Shown: positions 1 through 6,706, counted from the first letter of the stretch. The stretch is 13,760 nucleotides of DNA from Salinibacterium sp. (GCA_004297555.1 SCSV01000219.1:1-13760); one strand, 5' to 3'. The notes: a model not told the origin generated them from the sequence alone. Made by a program: numbers and translations.

Positions 1-519
1 CCCTATGAGTACGCGCACCCGATGGAGTTGCTCGACAAGACGGTCTCGCGCGGGCAGGTGCCGCTGCTCGTGGCGCTCGACGGCGTGACCGACCCGCGCA
101 ACCTGGGCGCGATCATCCGCTCGGTGGCTGCTTTCGGTGGCCACGGGGTGATCGTGCCGCAACGGCGCTCGGTCGGACTCACTGCCTCGGCGTGGAAGAC
201 CTCGGCAGGCGCCGCGGCACGCACCCCGGTGGCGATGGCCTCGAACCTCACCCAGATGATCAAGGCCTTCAAGGATCGCGGCGTCTTCGTGCTCGGCCTC
301 GACGGCGACGGCGACGTGTCGCTACCCGACCTCAAGCTCGCGCGCGAACCAGTGCTCGTCGTCGTCGGCAGCGAGGGAAAGGGCCTCTCGCGGCTCGTCA
401 CAGAGAATTGCGACGCGGTCGTCTCGATCCCGATCAGCGCGGCGACCGAGTCGCTCAACGCCGGCATCGCGGCGAGCGTGACCCTGTACGAGATCGCTCG
501 CCTGAGAGCATCCCGCTAA
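1..519 (+). CDS. rlmB: 23S rRNA (guanosine-2'-O-)-methyltransferase, RlmB/SpoU family, 3' part
   Basis: Open from the first base, so the 5' end lies outside the window; 172 codons and a TAA stop remain. The visible part is the SPOUT (trefoil-knot) catalytic domain with its three family motifs in order: the first around DPRNLGAIIRSVAAFG, the second VVVGSEGKGLS, and the third IPISAATESLNAGIAAS close to the C-terminus. Enzymes of this family use S-adenosylmethionine to methylate a ribose 2'-hydroxyl; RlmB modifies a guanosine in the peptidyl-transferase region of 23S rRNA. The missing N-terminus would hold the small RNA-substrate-binding domain. Family assignment is firm; the exact target (RlmB against another TrmH-family member) is inferred. 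The gene converges on the ABC ATPase, with 48 bases between the stops and no clear terminator. Confidence 0.88.
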   Translation, partial: PYEYAHPMELLDKTVSRGQVPLLVALDGVTDPRNLGAIIRSVAAFGGHGVIVPQRRSVGLTASAWKTSAGAAARTPVAMASNLTQMIKAFKDRGVFVLGLDGDGDVSLPDLKLAREPVLVVVGSEGKGLSRLVTENCDAVVSIPISAATESLNAGIAASVTLYEIARLRASR

Positions 520-567
520 ATCAGTCGGCGCCGGATGCCCGGGCCGCCGCGCTCACGAGTGCGAGAG

Positions 568-1668
568 TCAAGCGCTCGCAGGAACCGTTCTCGAACTCAA
601 GCGAAGACCCGACTCGGTGTCGAACACATGGATGTGGTCGGGCTGCGGGGTGATCAGGATGCGGTCGCCGGGCAGGGGGTGGGATCGACCGTCGACGCGA
701 ACGACGATGTCGACGCGCTTGTCGTCGACGATGCTGTGCCCGTAGAGGTAGCCGTCTGCGCCGAGCTCTTCGACGACATCGACGGTGACGGGGAGTCCTT
801 CGCCGTTGGTCGAGACGATGACGTCTTCGGGACGCACGCCGATGGTGACCTTCGGACCAGCTGAGGCGAGCGTTGCGCGGTCGACGCGGGCCACTGCGGT
901 GCCGAACTTCAGGCCGTCTTCGACGACATCCGCGTCGAACAAGTTCATCGCCGGGCTGCCGATGAAGCCTGCGACGAACACGTTCTGTGGGTCTTCGTAG
1001 AGATCGCGCGGGGTGCCGACTTGCTGCAGAACGCCGTCCTTGAGCACTGCGATACGGTCGCCCATCGTGAGTGCCTCGGTCTGGTCGTGCGTGACATACA
1101 CGGTCGTGACGCCGAGCCGCCGCTGCAAGGAGGCGATCTGGGTGCGGGTCTGCACGCGCAGCTTGGCGTCGAGGTTCGAGAGCGGTTCGTCCATCAAGAA
1201 CACTTGCGGTTGGCGCACGATCGCGCGACCCATTGCGACGCGTTGCCGCTGCCCGCCAGAAAGGGCCTTGGGCTTGCGGTCGAGGTAGGGCTCGAGGTCG
1301 AGCAATTTGGCCGCTTCGAGCACACGGGCGGCACGATCGTCTTTGTGCACGCCGGCGATCTTGAGGGCGAAGCCCATGTTCTCGGCGACCGTCATGTGCG
1401 GGTAGAGCGCGTAGTTCTGAAAGACCATGGCGATGTCGCGATCTTTGGGCGCGACATCCGTCACGTCGGTGTCGCCGATCAGGATGCGACCTTCGTCAAC
1501 TTCTTCGAGGCCGGCGAGCATGCGCAGGCTGGTCGACTTGCCGCAACCCGATGGTCCGACGAGCACGAGGAACTCGCCATCGTCGACCTCGAGGTCGAGC
1601 CTGTCCACTGCGGGACGGTTCGAACCGGGGTAGAGGCGTGTCGCCTGATCGAACGTAACAGTGGCCAT
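568..1668 (-). CDS. Sugar ABC transporter ATP-binding protein, MalK/MsmK/UgpC type
   Basis: A 366-residue cytoplasmic ATPase energising a carbohydrate importer. Visible motifs: Walker A GPSGCGKST (38-46), Q-loop glutamine 84, signature LSGGQ (136-140), Walker B VFLMDEP (156-162), H-loop His194, and a C-terminal TOBE/OB region of about 130 residues, typical for MalK-like proteins that carry the regulatory and sugar-transporter contacts. The start was set at the ATG opening MATVTFDQ because an AAGGAG Shine-Dalgarno lies 11 bases upstream; the frame extends 27 codons further up, but that stretch has no family similarity. No permease or binding-protein gene lies next to it, which fits the shared-ATPase (MsmK/MsiK) pattern in Gram-positives, where one ATPase serves several sugar importers. 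That role is inferred; the specific substrate cannot be read from the sequence. Confidence 0.9.
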   Translation of the reverse strand: MATVTFDQATRLYPGSNRPAVDRLDLEVDDGEFLVLVGPSGCGKSTSLRMLAGLEEVDEGRILIGDTDVTDVAPKDRDIAMVFQNYALYPHMTVAENMGFALKIAGVHKDDRAARVLEAAKLLDLEPYLDRKPKALSGGQRQRVAMGRAIVRQPQVFLMDEPLSNLDAKLRVQTRTQIASLQRRLGVTTVYVTHDQTEALTMGDRIAVLKDGVLQQVGTPRDLYEDPQNVFVAGFIGSPAMNLFDADVVEDGLKFGTAVARVDRATLASAGPKVTIGVRPEDVIVSTNGEGLPVTVDVVEELGADGYLYGHSIVDDKRVDIVVRVDGRSHPLPGDRILITPQPDHIHVFDTESGLRLSSRTVPASA

Positions 1669-1810
1669 GACGAATAGCGCTCCTTCACCGGCGGTACGTG
1701 CCGGACGATCCTTTGTGAATGGAAGATGGTCGAGACCACCTGTTGTCATTATGGCACTCGTCTGGGGGGCGCGATTCCGCGAGGCCGATCCCGGGCGTTC
1801 AGCGGGGCGT

Positions 1811-1840
1811 TAGACGTTTCGCAGCCAACCCTTCTAGAAT
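1811..1840 (+). promoter_or_regulatory. Candidate promoter for the DsbA-like gene
   Basis: TAGACG (1811-1816) and TAGAAT (1835-1840) are spaced 18 bases apart and resemble -35 and -10 boxes (4/6 and 5/6 matches). The predicted transcript would begin near 1847, immediately before the hairpin at 1849-1868. Pattern match by eye only. Confidence 0.4.
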
Positions 1841-1848
1841 TCCCAGGC

Positions 1849-1868
1849 GCCCCGTTGTTCGACGGGGC
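1849..1868 (+). promoter_or_regulatory. Leader hairpin before the DsbA-like gene
   Basis: GCCCCGT (1849-1855) and ACGGGGC (1862-1868) form a perfect 7-bp GC-rich stem with a 6-base loop. It lies at the expected 5' end of the transcript and 22 bases before the TTG start, so it could stabilise the mRNA or affect initiation. No U-tract follows, so it is not an intrinsic terminator. Confidence 0.4.
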
Positions 1869-1890
1869 ACAACGACGTGAAGAGGTTCCA

Positions 1891-2799
1891 TTGAGCTACG
1901 GCAGTGATGGTCGGGTGACCAAGAACGCACGACGCGAAGCGGCCCGCGAGAAGGCTCGCGAACTGCGCGAGGAGCAGAAGAAGAAGGACCGTCGGTCCAA
2001 GCTCTACCTGCAGGGCGGAATCATCCTCGGAGTGCTTGCCTTCGTCGCAATCGTAGCCATTGTCGTGGTCACCACCGTTACCCCTCCGGGACCGGGCCCG
2101 CTCAACATGCGCAGCGACGGCATCCGTCTCCAGCAGGGCGCGGTCGCCATTCAGACGCCGGCTCGCGCCAGTGGTGAGGCCCCGATCCCGAGCAAACGAG
2201 ACACCACGCCAGGTGCTATTGACATGCAGATCTACGTCGATTACATGTGCCCGTTCTGCGGCCAGTTCGAGGCGACCAACGGCGCCTACATCACGGGCAT
2301 GCTGGAGAATGGCGGTGCTACGGTCGAGATTCACCCCATCGCGATCCTCGACCCGAACTCGCAAGGCACCAAGTACTCCACGCGAGCCGCGAACGCGGCC
2401 GCCTGTATCGCGAACTATTCGCCCAATGAGTTCTACGCGTTCCACAACTTGCTCTTCGCAAACCAACCGCAAGAGCAGACGCCAGGTTTGACGGATGACC
2501 AGCTGATCGCCCTGACCAAGCAAGCGCAAGTGAAAAAGGCGGGCACAATCGCCACGTGCATCCGCAACCAGCAATTCAAAGCATGGGTCAAGGACGCGAC
2601 GGCGCGTGTGCGCGCCGACGGCATTCCAAACTCCGACATCAGGGAGTTCAAAGGCACCCCGACAGTCGTGGTCAACGGGATCAAGTACACCGGCCCGGGT
2701 AACGACGCCGAGGCGTTCAAGACCTTCGTGATCCACACGGCTGGACTGACGTTCAACGAGAACACGACGCCGACCCCCACACCGACGCCCACGAATTAA
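1891..2799 (+). CDS. Membrane-anchored DsbA-like thioredoxin-fold oxidoreductase
   Basis: 302 residues: a charged, probably coiled N-terminal segment rich in Arg/Lys/Glu (8-37), one membrane helix (about 40-63, Val/Ile-rich), then an extracytoplasmic thioredoxin-fold domain of the DsbA/DSBA-like (Thioredoxin_4) family. The active site is CPFC (120-123) and the cis-proline loop is GTPT (255-258). Two further cysteines (172, 223) flank the helical insertion and may form a structural disulfide. The C-terminus is a short TPTPTPTPT tail. The family oxidises or isomerises disulfides of secreted proteins. The start is the TTG at 1891, preceded by GAAGAGG; a GTG at 1915 is possible but lacks a ribosome-binding site, and the frame extends further upstream without similarity. 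The stop overlaps that of the convergent reductase gene by four bases (TTAA, 2796-2799). Confidence 0.87.
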   Translation: MSYGSDGRVTKNARREAAREKARELREEQKKKDRRSKLYLQGGIILGVLAFVAIVAIVVVTTVTPPGPGPLNMRSDGIRLQQGAVAIQTPARASGEAPIPSKRDTTPGAIDMQIYVDYMCPFCGQFEATNGAYITGMLENGGATVEIHPIAILDPNSQGTKYSTRAANAAACIANYSPNEFYAFHNLLFANQPQEQTPGLTDDQLIALTKQAQVKKAGTIATCIRNQQFKAWVKDATARVRADGIPNSDIREFKGTPTVVVNGIKYTGPGNDAEAFKTFVIHTAGLTFNENTTPTPTPTPTN

Positions 2800-4331
2800 A
2801 GGTCGAGCACCAGCTCGGCGGAACGTGCCCGCGACACACACGGGTACATGACTCCGAGCTGGTCTTTCTCCTGGTCGCTCAGCACTGAGTCGAGGTGCTC
2901 CGGCGTGCCGTCGAGCACCCGCACTTCGCAAGTTCCGCACACGCCCTTGCGGCATGACCCGAGCACGGGCATCCCGCCCGCCTCCAGTACATCGAGCATG
3001 TTCTCTTCGGCGCCCACCGTCAGCTCGCGTTTGTTGCGGCTGAATCGAACGCGAAATTCATGATTCGGGATGCCCGCCTCCCGAGTCACCGGAACGAACC
3101 GCTCCACGTGCAGCCGCCCGACCGGCACCGCCTCGCTCACGGATGCCAGCAGGGACTCCGGTCCGCAGCAATACACCTCGGTTGTGTCCGAGACCTTCAG
3201 TTGGTCGAACGCCAACCGTGCGTGGTGCTCGTCGCTCGCATGGATCAGAACTCGAGCCGGGTAGCGCTTCTCAAGCTCTTTCGCGAACGCCATGGTTCGG
3301 CGGCTTCGCCCGACATAGATGAGTCGCCAGCTGCGCGCTGCGGGCAGCGACTCGATCATCGCCTTGATCGGAGTGATGCCGATTCCGCCCGCGATGAAGA
3401 GGTAGTCCCGCGCGGGTTCCAACTCGAAGTGGTTGAGCGGGCTGGAGACCGTGAGCTTGCTGCCCTGCACAACGCTTTCGTGAATGAGCAGGCTGCCGCC
3501 CGCCGAGTTCTCGGTCAGCAGCACGGCAATGTCGTAGTGCCCTCGATCGCCAGGGTCGCCGCACAGTGAGTACTGCCGTTCGAGGCCACTCGGCAGGTTC
3601 AGCGTGATGTGGGCTCCGGGGTACCACACCGGCAGATCGCGCCGATCCAGTGGTGCGAGTCGCAAGTGCAACACGTTCTCGGCGACAAATCCGGTCGAGG
3701 TCACGATCATCCTTCGCGCGTCGATCTCGGGCGGAGAGACGCGAGGGCTTCGATCTCGCGGCGGCACCCAGACCTCAGCCTTCGTCGCGGCGCGCGCGCG
3801 ATTGCTTACCGCGATGCGCACAACGGTGGCAGCGGCGGTGAGACCGATGAGTGTGTACGCAAGAATTCGGTATCCGGGCGAGCCGACATCGGTCCCGGCG
3901 AGCCCGGCGTGGAACGACACGAGCACGACGGTGGCATAGCTGGCGTAGTGAACGGCCTTCCAGAACTTGCGCGGCAACCGGTGCATGATCATCGACGATC
4001 CCTGCACCGCGATCAGAAGATAGAAGGCGATCACACCGAGGGCCACCGGCAACGGCCGGTAGCTGCTGCCCCACGGCAGTAGCACTTGGGCGAAACTGAG
4101 GTGCAACCAGCCGTCGAGCATGAGCGTCACCATGTGCAGCAGCACCATGATGATGCCGAGGCCGCTCACGAATCGGTGGATGTCTTGCAGCCAACTCGGG
4201 TTGTCCACGCGGCGAAGAAGGCGAGTGGAGAGCAGGATGCCCCACACCACGCTGAGCGTGAGCAGGGCCCAGGCGAGCAGCGCGCTCGCGCGGGAGATGT
4301 ACCACCAGAGGTGCGGATCGCTGAGCGTCAT
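2796..4331 (-). CDS. Heme-FAD-2Fe-2S transmembrane oxidoreductase (ferric reductase-like domain fused to ferredoxin reductase)
   Basis: 511 residues in three blocks. Residues 1-175 hold about six membrane helices of the ferric-reductase-like domain, with His52/His66 (14 apart) and His128/His141 (13 apart), the spacing used by NOX/FRE proteins to bind two stacked hemes. Residues 207-410 are an FNR-type domain: FAD motif RQYSL (252-256), pyridine-nucleotide motif GGIGITP (315-321), and CCGP (388-391). Residues 425-511 are a plant-type 2Fe-2S ferredoxin with Cys460, Cys465, Cys468 and Cys498. The soluble layout matches phthalate-dioxygenase-reductase proteins. The protein should take electrons from NAD(P)H in the cytoplasm through flavin and Fe-S and across the membrane by heme. 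The acceptor is unknown: ferric iron, a flavinylated protein or oxygen are possible. The start ATG overlaps the stop of the ApbE gene (ATGA), implying translational coupling. Confidence 0.88.
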   Translation of the reverse strand: MTLSDPHLWWYISRASALLAWALLTLSVVWGILLSTRLLRRVDNPSWLQDIHRFVSGLGIIMVLLHMVTLMLDGWLHLSFAQVLLPWGSSYRPLPVALGVIAFYLLIAVQGSSMIMHRLPRKFWKAVHYASYATVVLVSFHAGLAGTDVGSPGYRILAYTLIGLTAAATVVRIAVSNRARAATKAEVWVPPRDRSPRVSPPEIDARRMIVTSTGFVAENVLHLRLAPLDRRDLPVWYPGAHITLNLPSGLERQYSLCGDPGDRGHYDIAVLLTENSAGGSLLIHESVVQGSKLTVSSPLNHFELEPARDYLFIAGGIGITPIKAMIESLPAARSWRLIYVGRSRRTMAFAKELEKRYPARVLIHASDEHHARLAFDQLKVSDTTEVYCCGPESLLASVSEAVPVGRLHVERFVPVTREAGIPNHEFRVRFSRNKRELTVGAEENMLDVLEAGGMPVLGSCRKGVCGTCEVRVLDGTPEHLDSVLSDQEKDQLGVMYPCVSRARSAELVLDL

Positions 4332-5233
4332 GAGTAGCGCTCCCAGTTGGCGCTGACATACTGCGCGCCGTCGGCATCGATGAGTAGTGCTGCGCCACCG
4401 ACCGTCGGCAACCAGGCGAGAAACTCGGCGGGCTCGCGGAGAAAGCCCGATTTCGCGAGGGCCTCGGCGCGGGCTCCAGTGGCCGCAATGACCGTGACGG
4501 TCTGGATGCTCGTGGCAGCGCTTGTCGAGCTGCGCGGGTCGATCAGGTGGTGCTGTTCACCGAAGCGGCGCTTGCGCTGGCTCGACGTGACAATCGCGCC
4601 ACGCACGACACACACTGTTGTCAGGTGCTCGGTCGTCTCGAACGGGTCCTCAATGCCGAGCAGCCATGCCCGGTTGTCGGGCGCGCGACCGGCGACAACG
4701 ATGTCCCCCCCCAGTTCCGCCATCACCCCCGCCGCACCGTGCGCCATGGCGAACTCGCACACCAAGTCGGCCGCGAGTCCCTTGCCGATGCCCCCGGCGT
4801 CGAGGGTCGTGCCGACGGGCATCCGCACCGTCATTCCCTCGATCGCGATGTCGTCCAGGCGACCTGGCGAAGTTGCCGACGCAGGCAGGGTCGTCTCGAG
4901 AGACGGTGAAACTCGGGAGGCGCGATAGCCCGCAGTGAGGAGGTCAGGAAGGAGTGTGGGGTCGAAGTCTCCGCCGGTGAGCGCAGCTCCTTCGCGCATC
5001 GCTTCGATCAGTCGAATGGTGAGTGGGTCGACCTCGACGGGAGCGCCTTCGGCCCAGTTCAACCGGGTCACATCGCTGGCGGGCAGGAATCGGCTCCACA
5101 GGGCCTCGCAGGTTTCGATGAGTACGAAGGCCTCGTCGACCAGGGCGGCCGAACCGCCGATGACGGTTACCGTGCCGTGCCCACCCATGAGAGGTCGACG
5201 CGCTGTGATCTCCTCACGCGACGTGGCGAACAC
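4328..5233 (-). CDS. apbE: FAD:protein FMN transferase, ApbE family
   Basis: 301 residues. ApbE enzymes cut FAD and attach FMN through a phosphoester bond to Ser/Thr of target proteins in Mg-dependent fashion. Family motifs in order: MGGHGTVTV (16-24), SRFLPASDVTRLN (47-59), GGDFDPTL (87-94), LDAGGIGKGLAADL (144-157), ELGGDIVVAG (173-182), TSSQRKRRF (216-224), HHLIDPRSST (228-237). The distal Mg-binding segment, usually ADALAT, reads AEALAK (256-261): Asp becomes Glu and Thr becomes Lys. There is no signal peptide, so the enzyme looks cytoplasmic, unlike many lipoprotein ApbEs. The start is a GTG behind a G-rich stretch; the next ATG (residue 16) would remove the normal beginning of the domain. 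It lies between the small envelope proteins and the reductase in one operon. No gene for a canonical FMN-binding (NqrC-like) acceptor is visible here. Confidence 0.88.
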   Translation of the reverse strand: MFATSREEITARRPLMGGHGTVTVIGGSAALVDEAFVLIETCEALWSRFLPASDVTRLNWAEGAPVEVDPLTIRLIEAMREGAALTGGDFDPTLLPDLLTAGYRASRVSPSLETTLPASATSPGRLDDIAIEGMTVRMPVGTTLDAGGIGKGLAADLVCEFAMAHGAAGVMAELGGDIVVAGRAPDNRAWLLGIEDPFETTEHLTTVCVVRGAIVTSSQRKRRFGEQHHLIDPRSSTSAATSIQTVTVIAATGARAEALAKSGFLREPAEFLAWLPTVGGAALLIDADGAQYVSANWERYS

Positions 5234-5266
5234 TACTGCCCCCCCGCTGTGGCTTGCGGCGGCATT

Positions 5267-5560
5267 TCAGCCGCCGGATCCGCCCGTGGTGCCGCTCGGC
5301 CGCGCTGGCCTTGGCGCAGGCGGCTTTGTATTCACCACGGGCGCCGGGTGGTGGACGACCGACTTCGGCGTTGGTTTGGGTGGAGCCGTGGCGGTGGGAA
5401 CCGTCGTGGGAGTTGCCGTGGTCGTTGGGGCAGCTGGCCTTTGCGCTTCAAGCTGGGCAGCAGCCGTGTTCTGAAATCCCACCACTCCGCCTACTAGGGC
5501 GAACGTCGACATGATGCCGATAAGGATGCGCGAGCCCCCAGCGGGATGGGACTTAGTCAT
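5267..5560 (-). CDS. Small Pro/Thr-rich membrane-anchored or secreted protein, unknown function
   Basis: 97 residues, no family recognised. A short basic start (MTKSHPAGGSR) is followed by one hydrophobic helix (about 12-29), which could be a signal peptide or an anchor, then a Pro/Thr/Ala-rich low-complexity stretch (42-88) and a Gly-rich end (RPSGTTGGSGG). The start was chosen at the ATG at 5560 because it overlaps the end of the upstream gene by eight bases (ATGACTAA), a coupling arrangement, and because the upstream part of the frame lies in the coding sequence of that gene. It is followed 33 bases later by the ApbE start. Its position suggests an envelope partner of the ApbE/reductase pair. 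The C-terminal SGTT (89-92) is the nearest thing to the SGAT flavinylation motif in the operon, but the match is weak. Confidence 0.68.
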   Translation of the reverse strand: MTKSHPAGGSRILIGIMSTFALVGGVVGFQNTAAAQLEAQRPAAPTTTATPTTVPTATAPPKPTPKSVVHHPAPVVNTKPPAPRPARPSGTTGGSGG

Positions 5561-5924
5561 CAACCCCGGTGTCGGACCCGCCGTCATCGCCCCCGCTAGT
5601 GCCACTTCCGTCATCAGTTGAGCCGTCGCTCGAGTCGCCGGAGTTCGAGGTGGAATCATCCGACTCGTTGTGCGATCCGCTGGTTGAGGACTGGTCGCCC
5701 GAACCGTTGTCGTCGCCGGGCTCAGGGGTCTCAGTCGGTTCTGGAGTCTCAGTTGCGTCGTCGCCGGACGTGCTTTCGTTCGATCCTGGCGTCAGGACAT
5801 CTGTCGCCTGTCCGATGGGAGCCTGTGTAAACGATTCGAGGATGGTGCCGTTCACGGCCATGGCGGCGCCGGCGGTGCCAAGCACCCCGGCGATAGACAG
5901 TGCAACTATTGCTGAAGTTTTCAT
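5553..5924 (-). CDS. Secreted, strongly acidic low-complexity protein, unknown function
   Basis: 123 residues, first gene of the minus-strand operon. A signal peptide is visible: MKTS, a hydrophobic core (5-19) and an AMA cleavage motif (21-23). The mature part has 24 Asp/Glu and no Lys or Arg, made of TETPEP-like units (57-69) and a Ser/Gly/Asp-rich tail to the end. No folded domain is recognised. Candidate roles are a flexible wall-spanning segment, a cation (metal) buffer at the cell surface, or a degenerate flavinylation substrate; none is shown by sequence. The start ATG has only a weak AGGT upstream. A composition-biased DNA stretch can mimic an ORF, but the signal peptide, the overlap with the next gene and the operon position argue that this one is real. 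Confidence 0.7.
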   Translation of the reverse strand: MKTSAIVALSIAGVLGTAGAAMAVNGTILESFTQAPIGQATDVLTPGSNESTSGDDATETPEPTETPEPGDDNGSGDQSSTSGSHNESDDSTSNSGDSSDGSTDDGSGTSGGDDGGSDTGVDD

Positions 5925-5930
5925 GCCGCA

Positions 5931-5943
5931 AACCTATGAGGTT
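5931..5943. promoter_or_regulatory. Inverted repeat AACCT-ATG-AGGTT, possible operator
   Basis: A perfect 5-bp inverted repeat with a 3-base spacer, 6 bases upstream of the acidic-protein start in the divergent intergenic region. A regulator binding here could control the minus-strand operon. It is short enough to occur by chance. Confidence 0.25.
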
Positions 5944-5963
5944 GTCATCAAAGGGGCGTCCGA

Positions 5964-5973
5964 TGGATATCCA
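5964..5973. promoter_or_regulatory. Perfect 10-bp palindrome TGGATATCCA
   Basis: A palindrome near the middle of the 110-base divergent region (5925-6034), directly adjoining the AAGATT direct repeats. It may be a regulator site shared by both operons. By-eye observation only. Confidence 0.25.
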
Positions 5974-5989
5974 AGATTTGTCGAAGATT
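5973..5989 (+). promoter_or_regulatory. Candidate response-regulator box (AAGATT direct repeats, 11-bp period)
   Basis: AAGATT occurs at 5973-5978 and 5984-5989, start to start 11 bases apart, or one helical turn. OmpR/PhoB-family regulators typically bind such head-to-tail half-sites. It sits 46-62 bases before the OmpR-type regulator gene and between two divergent operons, so it could serve autoregulation and control of the redox operon. Function is inferred. Confidence 0.35.
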
Positions 5990-6022
5990 CCGGGCATGCT
6001 GTGCGGCTGCCGCCGGCCCGGC

Positions 6023-6028
6023 CACAAT
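6023..6028 (+). promoter_or_regulatory. Candidate -10 box of a leaderless transcript
   Basis: CACAAT fits the actinobacterial NANNNT pattern and ends six bases before the ATG of the response regulator. No Shine-Dalgarno sequence precedes that ATG. Together these suggest transcription starting at or next to the start codon. No convincing -35 box is seen. Confidence 0.3.
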
Positions 6029-6034
6029 TGACGC

Positions 6035-6706
6035 ATGCGAGTGCTGGTGATCGAGGACGACGCGTCGGTCGCCGACGGTATTCTCGATGGCCTTACGCAA
6101 GCCAACATCGATTCGCTGCATGTGAGCACGGGTGCCGCGGGCCTGGATGCCATGGCTTCCTTTTCGCCCGACCTGGTCTTGCTCGACCTCGGCCTGCCCG
6201 ACATGGATGGCACTGATGTCTGCCGTTCCATTCGCGCCGCCTCGCACACGCCCATCATTGTGGTGAGCGCGCGCGACGACGAGATCGACCGGGTCGTGGC
6301 GCTCGAGATGGGAGCCGACGACTACGTCGTGAAGCCGTTCGGGATGCGCGAACTGGTGGCACGCATCCGGGCCGTTGTGCGCCGCACCAGTTCCACCGTC
6401 GCGGAGCCGGGCACACCACGTACCTTCGGCGCTCTCGTGATCGACATCCGTGCCCAGAAGGTCATGCTCGCCGGGGCTCCCATACACCTCACCGCCAAGG
6501 AATTCGACCTACTGGTGTATTTGAGTGCCGAGCCTGGCGCAGTCTTTCGCCGTTCCGACATCCTCCACGACGTGTGGGAAACGACCTGGTACGGCACGAC
6601 CAAGACTTTGGATGCCCATGTCGCGGCGATTCGCAAGAAGCTCGGGCATCCCGACTGGATCGAATCGGTGCGCGGTGTCGGCTTTCGGTTCGGCGAACCG
6701 GCATGA
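6035..6706 (+). CDS. OmpR/PhoB-family response regulator
   Basis: 223 residues with a full receiver domain (1-118): acidic pair Asp8/Asp9, phospho-acceptor Asp51 (in LLDLGLPDMDG), Ser78 and Lys100 (VVKPFG). The C-terminal winged-helix DNA-binding domain (about 130-221) shows LTAKEFDLLVYL, the RSDILHDVW helix, TLDAHVAAIRKKLG, and the ending VRGVGFRF. It should bind DNA as a dimer when phosphorylated by the next gene's kinase. It begins the plus-strand operon and is divergent from the envelope redox operon, which makes that operon a likely target. The start ATG begins the receiver domain exactly (MRVLVIEDD) but has no ribosome-binding site. The stop overlaps the kinase start (ATGA). Confidence 0.95.
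   Translation: MRVLVIEDDASVADGILDGLTQANIDSLHVSTGAAGLDAMASFSPDLVLLDLGLPDMDGTDVCRSIRAASHTPIIVVSARDDEIDRVVALEMGADDYVVKPFGMRELVARIRAVVRRTSSTVAEPGTPRTFGALVIDIRAQKVMLAGAPIHLTAKEFDLLVYLSAEPGAVFRRSDILHDVWETTWYGTTKTLDAHVAAIRKKLGHPDWIESVRGVGFRFGEPA

Noticed and set aside
520..567. Terminator between the methyltransferase and ABC ATPase genes
   Set aside because: GC-rich with only a short CCGG self-complement and no U-tract on either strand.
5569..6216. 215-codon plus-strand open frame opposite the acidic protein
   Set aside because: It is the complement of the Ser/Asp/Gly-rich gene and runs on through the divergent promoter and into the response regulator gene; no ribosome-binding site or family.
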